Positions 59,538-64,000 of a stretch of 64,000 nt of DNA are shown in pieces (positions within the stretch are counted from its first letter, which is position 1; every line of letters starts with the position of its first letter). Origin of the DNA: an uncultured Fulvivirga sp. (GTDB lineage Bacteria > Bacteroidota > Bacteroidia > Cytophagales > Cyclobacteriaceae); NCBI GenBank assembly GCA_947500555.1, contig CANMSE010000005.1, positions 124,001 to 188,000 on the forward strand, given 5' to 3'. Both the position numbers and the translations under genes were made by a program. The notes below the pieces were generated by a model. The model was not told the origin of the DNA, searched no databases, and saw only the letters and a list, made by a program, of their open reading frames with translations.

Positions 59538-59545
59538 TAAGTTTG
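59538..59545 (+). promoter_or_regulatory. -7 box before lolD
   Basis: TAAGTTTG fits TAnnTTTG, 28 bases before the ATG at 59574. No TTG is present at the -33 distance. Confidence 0.45.
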
Positions 59546-59573
59546 ATCACCTTATTAAAGAGTAAATAATTTA

Positions 59574-60224
59574 ATGCTGAAAGCAACAAATATTCATAAG
59601 TCGTATGGAGCTCTAGAAGTTTTAAAGGGGGTCGATCTGGAGATCAAGAAAGGTGAGGTGATTTCTATAACTGGAGCTTCAGGAGCAGGGAAAAGTACCT
59701 TACTGCATATATTGGGAACTCTTGATACACCTGATAATGGAGTGGTACTTTTGAATGATGTAGATGTCGTAAAACTATCCAATAAAAAAAGAGGTGCTTT
59801 CAGAAATAATGAAATAGGTTTTGTATTTCAATTTCATAATCTTTTGCCAGAGTTCAGTGCTATCGAAAACATTTGCCTTCCGGCTTTAATTAAAGGGGTT
59901 GATTTTAAGACTGCAAAAAAAAATGCTCAGGCTTTGCTCAGTAAACTTAGTGTGGAAAAAAGAGCTGATCATAAGCCCTCTCAATTGTCCGGAGGGGAGC
60001 AGCAACGTGTAGCTGTAGCAAGATCTCTGATCAATAACCCATCGATCGTTTTTGCTGATGAACCTAGTGGAAATCTAGATTCAAAGAATGCGGATGACCT
60101 ACATCAGATGTTTTTTAAACTGCGTGATGAGTTTAATCAAACCTTCGTAATTGTAACACACAGTGAGAAACTGGCAAACATGGCTGATAGGAAATTAAAA
60201 ATGAAGGACGGACTATTTGTTTAA
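59574..60224 (+). CDS. lolD: LolD-like ABC transporter ATP-binding protein
   Basis: A 216-residue ATPase subunit of the LolD/MacB-type ABC family. Walker A is GASGAGKST near 36-44, the Q-loop is FVFQFHNLLPEFSA, the signature is LSGGEQQRVAVARSL near 140-154 and Walker B is IVFADEP, followed by the H-loop VTHS. In LolCDE the ATPase drives extraction of lipoproteins from the inner membrane for delivery to the outer membrane. No permease gene is adjacent, so the partner must lie elsewhere and a related mechanotransmission transporter is possible. It converges on bcp with a four-base overlap. Confidence 0.88.
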   Translation: MLKATNIHKSYGALEVLKGVDLEIKKGEVISITGASGAGKSTLLHILGTLDTPDNGVVLLNDVDVVKLSNKKRGAFRNNEIGFVFQFHNLLPEFSAIENICLPALIKGVDFKTAKKNAQALLSKLSVEKRADHKPSQLSGGEQQRVAVARSLINNPSIVFADEPSGNLDSKNADDLHQMFFKLRDEFNQTFVIVTHSEKLANMADRKLKMKDGLFV

Positions 60225-60667
60225 GTAGTTTTGATCATCTCTATCATTTTGGTTATATGAGAATTATAACCAAATAAATTATCATGTACTCCTCTTATGA
60301 TACCTTTTTGATCTATAAGATACGTTACCCTTTTCGGTATTTTGACGAATGGCATTAGTGCATCGTATTTCTTACATACATCGCCAGTAACATCAGCGAG
60401 CAACTCAAATGGCAATTGATGTTTTTTCTTAAACTTTTGATGCGTTGAAATGGTGTCTGTACTTATTCCAAGAATTTTGATATCTAAGCCTTTGAAAGAG
60501 TCAAAGTTATCTCTGAATGAACAGGCTTCTTTTGTACAGCCGGGAGTAAAATCTTTAGGATAAAAATACAGAATTACTGGCTCATTGATGCCTGCCAATG
60601 AAAAATCATCACCTGAAGTAGAAGGTAAAGTGAATATCGGGGCCTGACTGCCAACCTTTAAAGACAT
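60221..60667 (-). CDS. bcp: Thioredoxin-dependent thiol peroxidase (Bcp-type peroxiredoxin)
   Basis: A cytosolic peroxiredoxin of 148 residues that reduces hydrogen and organic peroxides using thioredoxin. The peroxidatic Cys44 lies in FTPGCTKEACSFRD and the resolving Cys49 five residues later gives the atypical two-Cys pattern of Bcp. The earlier YFYPKDFTPG segment is conserved. It starts one base after the mtaB stop, so the two are in one operon, and it ends by overlapping the convergent lolD gene by four bases. Confidence 0.93.
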   Translation of the reverse strand: MSLKVGSQAPIFTLPSTSGDDFSLAGINEPVILYFYPKDFTPGCTKEACSFRDNFDSFKGLDIKILGISTDTISTHQKFKKKHQLPFELLADVTGDVCKKYDALMPFVKIPKRVTYLIDQKGIIRGVHDNLFGYNSHITKMIEMIKTT

Positions 60668-60668
60668 A

Positions 60669-61988
60669 TTAATGAGTAGCTAAAATAGTTTCAGCTTCAG
60701 TAACAGTAACATTACCCTCTTTGTTAAAATCGATTAGCTCTACATTTCTAATTTCATTTATAAGTAGAGGATCATATTTAGCCGCAACTCGGATATAGTT
60801 TTCTGTAAAACCATGTATCAATCCATCATTAACATCATCTTCAAAAAGAACTTTTGCTTTTGTGGATAGCTGAGACTCATAAAAATATCTTTTCTTTTTT
60901 TCGGATAGCCCTCGCAGCATTTTTGACCTTTCATTCCTTTTTTTCAAAGGAACAATATGGTTGAGTTCAATGGCTTCTGTATTTGCTCTTTCTGAATAAG
61001 TAAAAACATGAAGATAAGAGATGTCTAATTTGTTGAGAAATTCATAAGTCTTTAGAAATTCTTCATCTGTCTCCCCTGGAAAACCCACTATTACATCAAC
61101 ACCAATACAACATGTTGGCATCAATGTTTTAATTTTTGTCACTCGATCAGTGTAGAGGTCTGTAAGATACCTCCGCTTCATTTTTTTTAGTATTTTATTA
61201 GAGCCTGACTGGAGTGGAATGTGAAAATGAGGAACAAACTTTTCTGAAGATGACACATATTCTATGATTTCATCATTCAATAAATTGGGTTCAATTGATG
61301 AAATACGAATACGTTCTAGCCCCTCAACCCGATCAATTTCTTTTATTAAATCTATAAATCGATCTTCTCTCTTACCATTTCTTATGCCAAAATCACCAGT
61401 ATTCACTCCTGTTAAGACTATTTCTTTAACCCCTTCAGATACAATATTTCGAGCTTCCTCAATTACATTTTCAATAGTATTACTTCGACTCTTGCCTCTT
61501 GCCAGAGGAATTGTGCAGAAAGTACAACTATAGTCGCAACCATCTTGAACTTTAAGAAAGGTTCTGGTACGGTCGCTTATGGAATACGAATTGTTGAATT
61601 GAGTGGCTTCCGTAATGTCAGAAGCTATAATTTTGGTTTTAGCCTCACGTTTAAAACCATCCAGAAGGTCAACTAACTGAAATTTTTCAGCAGCACCTAA
61701 AACAGCATCAACACCGGGAATCTCTGAAATTTCTTTTGGCTTTAATTGAGCATAGCACCCTATGATTGTAACAAAAGCATCCGGGGAGATTTTTCGAGCT
61801 TCTCGAACAACTTTTTTACATTTTTTATCAGCATTTTCAGTTACTGAACAGGTGTTGATAATGAAGATGTCCGGTGTTTCAGTAAATGATACTTTTTGAT
61901 AACCTTTTTCTTCAAACTTCCTGGAGATTGCTGATGTTTCCGAAAAGTTAAGCTTGCAGCCTAATGTGTAAAATGCCACTTTTTTCAT
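60669..61988 (-). CDS. mtaB: tRNA (N6-threonylcarbamoyladenosine(37)-C2)-methylthiotransferase
   Basis: A radical-SAM methylthiotransferase of 439 residues that converts t6A37 to ms2t6A in tRNAs reading ANN codons. The N-terminal UPF0004 domain has Cys11, Cys47 and Cys78 (TLGCKLN, INTCSVT, IIGCYAQ) for the auxiliary iron-sulfur cluster. The radical-SAM cluster is Cys151, Cys155 and Cys158 in DGCDYSCTFCTIP. A C-terminal TRAM-like region follows. The TLGCKLN opening is the MtaB rather than the MiaB or RimO pattern. It is first in a two-gene operon with bcp. Confidence 0.94.
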   Translation of the reverse strand: MKKVAFYTLGCKLNFSETSAISRKFEEKGYQKVSFTETPDIFIINTCSVTENADKKCKKVVREARKISPDAFVTIIGCYAQLKPKEISEIPGVDAVLGAAEKFQLVDLLDGFKREAKTKIIASDITEATQFNNSYSISDRTRTFLKVQDGCDYSCTFCTIPLARGKSRSNTIENVIEEARNIVSEGVKEIVLTGVNTGDFGIRNGKREDRFIDLIKEIDRVEGLERIRISSIEPNLLNDEIIEYVSSSEKFVPHFHIPLQSGSNKILKKMKRRYLTDLYTDRVTKIKTLMPTCCIGVDVIVGFPGETDEEFLKTYEFLNKLDISYLHVFTYSERANTEAIELNHIVPLKKRNERSKMLRGLSEKKKRYFYESQLSTKAKVLFEDDVNDGLIHGFTENYIRVAAKYDPLLINEIRNVELIDFNKEGNVTVTEAETILATH

Positions 61989-61995
61989 AGGGCTG

Positions 61996-62003
61996 CAAAG
62001 TTA
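61996..62003 (-). promoter_or_regulatory. -7 box directly before mtaB
   Basis: The minus strand reads TAACTTTG, an exact TAnnTTTG, ending eight bases before the mtaB ATG. Transcription would start within a few bases of the start codon. No -33 TTG was found. Confidence 0.4.
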
Positions 62004-62024
62004 ATAAATAATTGAAATTAGCTA

Positions 62025-63749
62025 CTAACTGAGTTTTAAGTCCGCTTCCAGATCTGAGAGTAGCTTTTGGAGTTCTACTGTTTTTGTACCAAACAATTCT
62101 TTTTTCTCAAGCCCGGTATTTACGCTTAGATAAAATTTTATTTTAGGCTCAGTCCCTGAAGGTCTTGCAGATATTTTATATCCATCTTCTGTTAAAAACT
62201 GTAAAACATTAGATGATGGATAATCCATTTTTGTTGAATCGTTTGTATCTAGTCTTTTTTCAATACCCGCTTGGTAATCACTTATTTTTGTGACTTTAGA
62301 TCCTGCAAAATGAGTAGGAGGGTTGTTCCTGAAATCATCCATCATGGCTGCGATTTCTTGTTCTCCTTTCATACCTTTTTTTGTTATTGAGATCAGTTTT
62401 TCCTGATAGTATCCAAATTTGATATACATCTCAATTAACAAATCGTATAATGATTGCCCATTATCTGCTGCATAGGCACACATTTCGGCAATCATAGCAC
62501 AGGATGCAATAGCATCTTTGTCTCTAACGAAATCTCCAACCATGTAACCATAGCTTTCTTCACCACCCACTATAAATTGCTCTTTACCCTCCAATTCTCG
62601 AATCAATTGGGCAATATATTTGAAGCCTGTTAACGTATTATAACAATTAACATCATAGCTACGGGCTATATCACTAATAAGATCAGTAGTTACTATTGTC
62701 TTTATTGTGCACTCTTTACCTGTCAATTTATTAAGAGATTTCCATCTGCTTAGGACATAATAGGTCAACAGACTACCTGTTTGGTTACCGTTAAGGAGTA
62801 TGTATTCACCATTATTATCTTTAATTGCAATCCCAACACGATCAGCATCAGGGTCAGTGGCCATGATGAGTTCGGCATTGACTTCTTTGGCTTTATCAAT
62901 GGCCATTGATAAAGCTTCTTTTTCTTCGGGGTTTGGATAAACTACCGTTGGAAAGTTTCCGTCTGGCACTGACTGTTCCTCGACTAACGAGATATTTTCA
63001 AAGCCGAGCTTTTTTAAACAATCAGGAACAAGCTTATACCCAGTACCATGAATAGGAGAGTAGACAATTTTAATATCTTTCTGATTCTTGATTGCATCAG
63101 GTGAAAGTGACAATGATTTAATCTTATTCAAATACAATTCGTCTACTTCTTTTCCTATAATTTGAATTAAATCATCATTGGACTCAAATTTCACATGGTC
63201 TATGCTTTGAATAGCATTAACTTCCTGAATTACATTTTTATCATGAGGAGCTATTAATTGTGCTCCATCATTCCAATAGGCTTTATAACCATTGTATTCT
63301 TTAGGATTGTGCGAAGCCGTCAATACTACACCACTATGGCAATCTAGATGTTTAATTGTGAAAGAAAGTTCCGGAGTGGGGCGCAAGGAATCAAATAAGT
63401 ACACCTGAATGCCATTAGCTGAAAACACTCCTGCTACTATTTTAGCGAAAAAGGAACTGTTATTTCTGCTGTCATGTGCAATAGCTACTTTTAGCGATTC
63501 TTCAAGGAATGATTTTTTCAAGTAGTTGGCCAAGCCCTGAGTTGCTTTACCAATGGTATATTTATTCATTCTGTTAGAACCTATACCCATTATGCCCCTT
63601 AGACCACCAGTACCAAACTCTAAATTCTTATAAAAAGCATCAGCCAATGCTTCTTTATCATTTATGAGTTCTTGTATAGCTTGCTTATCATTCTCGTCAA
63701 TATTGCTTTGTAACCATTCATTAGCTACAGCATGTACATCTCTATTCAT
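62025..63749 (-). CDS. Phosphoglucomutase/phosphomannomutase family enzyme
   Basis: A cytosolic alpha-D-phosphohexomutase of 574 residues. The phosphoserine Ser146 lies in VLTASHNPKEYNG, the metal loop is TDPDADRVG (about 293-301), the sugar-specificity loop is GGEESYG, and the C-terminal phosphate loop is RPSGTEPKIKFY. The length matches the long PGM2-like group found in Bacteroidota and Firmicutes rather than the 450-residue AlgC or GlmM types. It interconverts glucose-1- and glucose-6-phosphate or mannose forms, feeding nucleotide-sugar synthesis for loci like the one here. It starts directly after the hppD-like stop, so the two are co-transcribed. Confidence 0.92.
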   Translation of the reverse strand: MNRDVHAVANEWLQSNIDENDKQAIQELINDKEALADAFYKNLEFGTGGLRGIMGIGSNRMNKYTIGKATQGLANYLKKSFLEESLKVAIAHDSRNNSSFFAKIVAGVFSANGIQVYLFDSLRPTPELSFTIKHLDCHSGVVLTASHNPKEYNGYKAYWNDGAQLIAPHDKNVIQEVNAIQSIDHVKFESNDDLIQIIGKEVDELYLNKIKSLSLSPDAIKNQKDIKIVYSPIHGTGYKLVPDCLKKLGFENISLVEEQSVPDGNFPTVVYPNPEEKEALSMAIDKAKEVNAELIMATDPDADRVGIAIKDNNGEYILLNGNQTGSLLTYYVLSRWKSLNKLTGKECTIKTIVTTDLISDIARSYDVNCYNTLTGFKYIAQLIRELEGKEQFIVGGEESYGYMVGDFVRDKDAIASCAMIAEMCAYAADNGQSLYDLLIEMYIKFGYYQEKLISITKKGMKGEQEIAAMMDDFRNNPPTHFAGSKVTKISDYQAGIEKRLDTNDSTKMDYPSSNVLQFLTEDGYKISARPSGTEPKIKFYLSVNTGLEKKELFGTKTVELQKLLSDLEADLKLS

Positions 63750-64000
63750 TTATAAATTACCTCTAAGTGCTTGTTCTCTTTCTATTGCTTCGAATAATGC
63801 TTTGAAATTCCCTTTACCAAATGACTTAGCACCTTTTCTTTGAATTATTTCATAGAATAAGGTTGGGCGATCCTGAACGGGTTTTGTGAATATTTGTAGT
63901 AGGTACCCCTCATCATCCCGATCTACCAAAATATTCAGATCTTTTAATGGTTGAAGGTCTTCATCAATTTCACCAACTCTGTCCAGTAGATCATCATAAT
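63750..64000 (-). CDS. hppD: 4-hydroxyphenylpyruvate dioxygenase, C-terminal part (cut by the window edge)
   Basis: The last 83 residues of an HPPD-like protein, entering from the right edge and ending at the TAA at 63750-63752. The fragment shows the family's C-terminal pattern: DEGYLLQIFTKPVQDRPTLF, then YEIIQRKGAKSFGKGNFKAL. The Glu of FYEIIQR is the third iron ligand in this enzyme, which converts 4-hydroxyphenylpyruvate to homogentisate in tyrosine breakdown. Its other two iron-binding His residues lie outside the window. The stop is immediately followed by the mutase start, an unusual operon partner. Confidence 0.88.
   Translation of the reverse strand, partial: YDDLLDRVGEIDEDLQPLKDLNILVDRDDEGYLLQIFTKPVQDRPTLFYEIIQRKGAKSFGKGNFKALFEAIEREQALRGNL

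Overview
The window looks like a chromosome segment of a free-living, AT-rich Bacteroidota, most likely a Cytophagales-type marine or soil bacterium. The signs are TAnnTTTG-type -7 promoter boxes, almost no Shine-Dalgarno sequences and several TTG starts. There is also a type IX secretion (T9SS) C-terminal sorting domain, and Bat, DUF4920 and DUF6089 family proteins and a YwqK-type repeat protein typical of the phylum. No insertion sequence, integrase, CRISPR array or rRNA was seen.

Region 1 (1-16.4 kb) is housekeeping. A plus-strand sugar-kinase cluster (pfkA, a BadF-type kinase, a ROK kinase) is followed by two TerB-like proteins, a sodium-coupled symporter, a CPA1 antiporter and a conserved unknown protein. 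A long minus-strand block then holds purC, a STAS protein, rnz and yhhQ, plus a YwqK repeat protein, a thiolase and a batB-batC pair. It ends at divergent promoters facing a tRNA-Ser/tRNA-Arg/tRNA-Pro operon.

Region 2 (16.4-20 kb) carries an exported TPR-CHAT protein and a DUF4920 lipoprotein.

Region 3 (20-56.2 kb) is one very large plus-strand surface-glycan locus with genes mostly overlapping or a few bases apart. It starts with Kdo genes (kdsC, kdsA) and a UDP-glucuronate-epimerase-like gene, then a Wza/Wzc export pair. Next is a nonulosonic-acid-like module: LegB-type dehydratase, GT2, NeuB-like synthase, SpsF-like nucleotidyltransferase, a second divergent NeuB-like synthase and a CBS-fused nucleotidyltransferase. 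Wzx, Wzy, five GT4-type glycosyltransferases, a possible GT-B nonulosonate transferase, three sulfotransferases, a methyltransferase, an AsnB-type amidotransferase and an ATP-grasp/HAD pair follow. A PglC/PglD/PglE/PglF-like set with a PIG-L deacetylase closes the locus, and a 1155-residue T9SS cargo protein lies between PglE and PglF. Together these predict a Wzx/Wzy-made, sulfated, probably amidated glycan built on a bacillosamine-like first sugar and containing at least one nonulosonic acid.

Region 4 (56.2-64 kb) returns to housekeeping. It holds a DUF6089 outer-membrane protein, two small possible DNA-binding proteins facing a repeat-rich intergenic region beside tRNA-Arg, and a 53-residue membrane protein. 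sucC, lolD, bcp, mtaB and a phosphohexomutase follow, with the 3' end of an hppD-like gene at the right edge.

The best candidate for something undescribed is the tandem-NeuB module at 25.5-31.3 kb with its possible dedicated transferase at 32.8 kb. All calls come from reading translated motifs by eye; no database search or structure prediction was possible.
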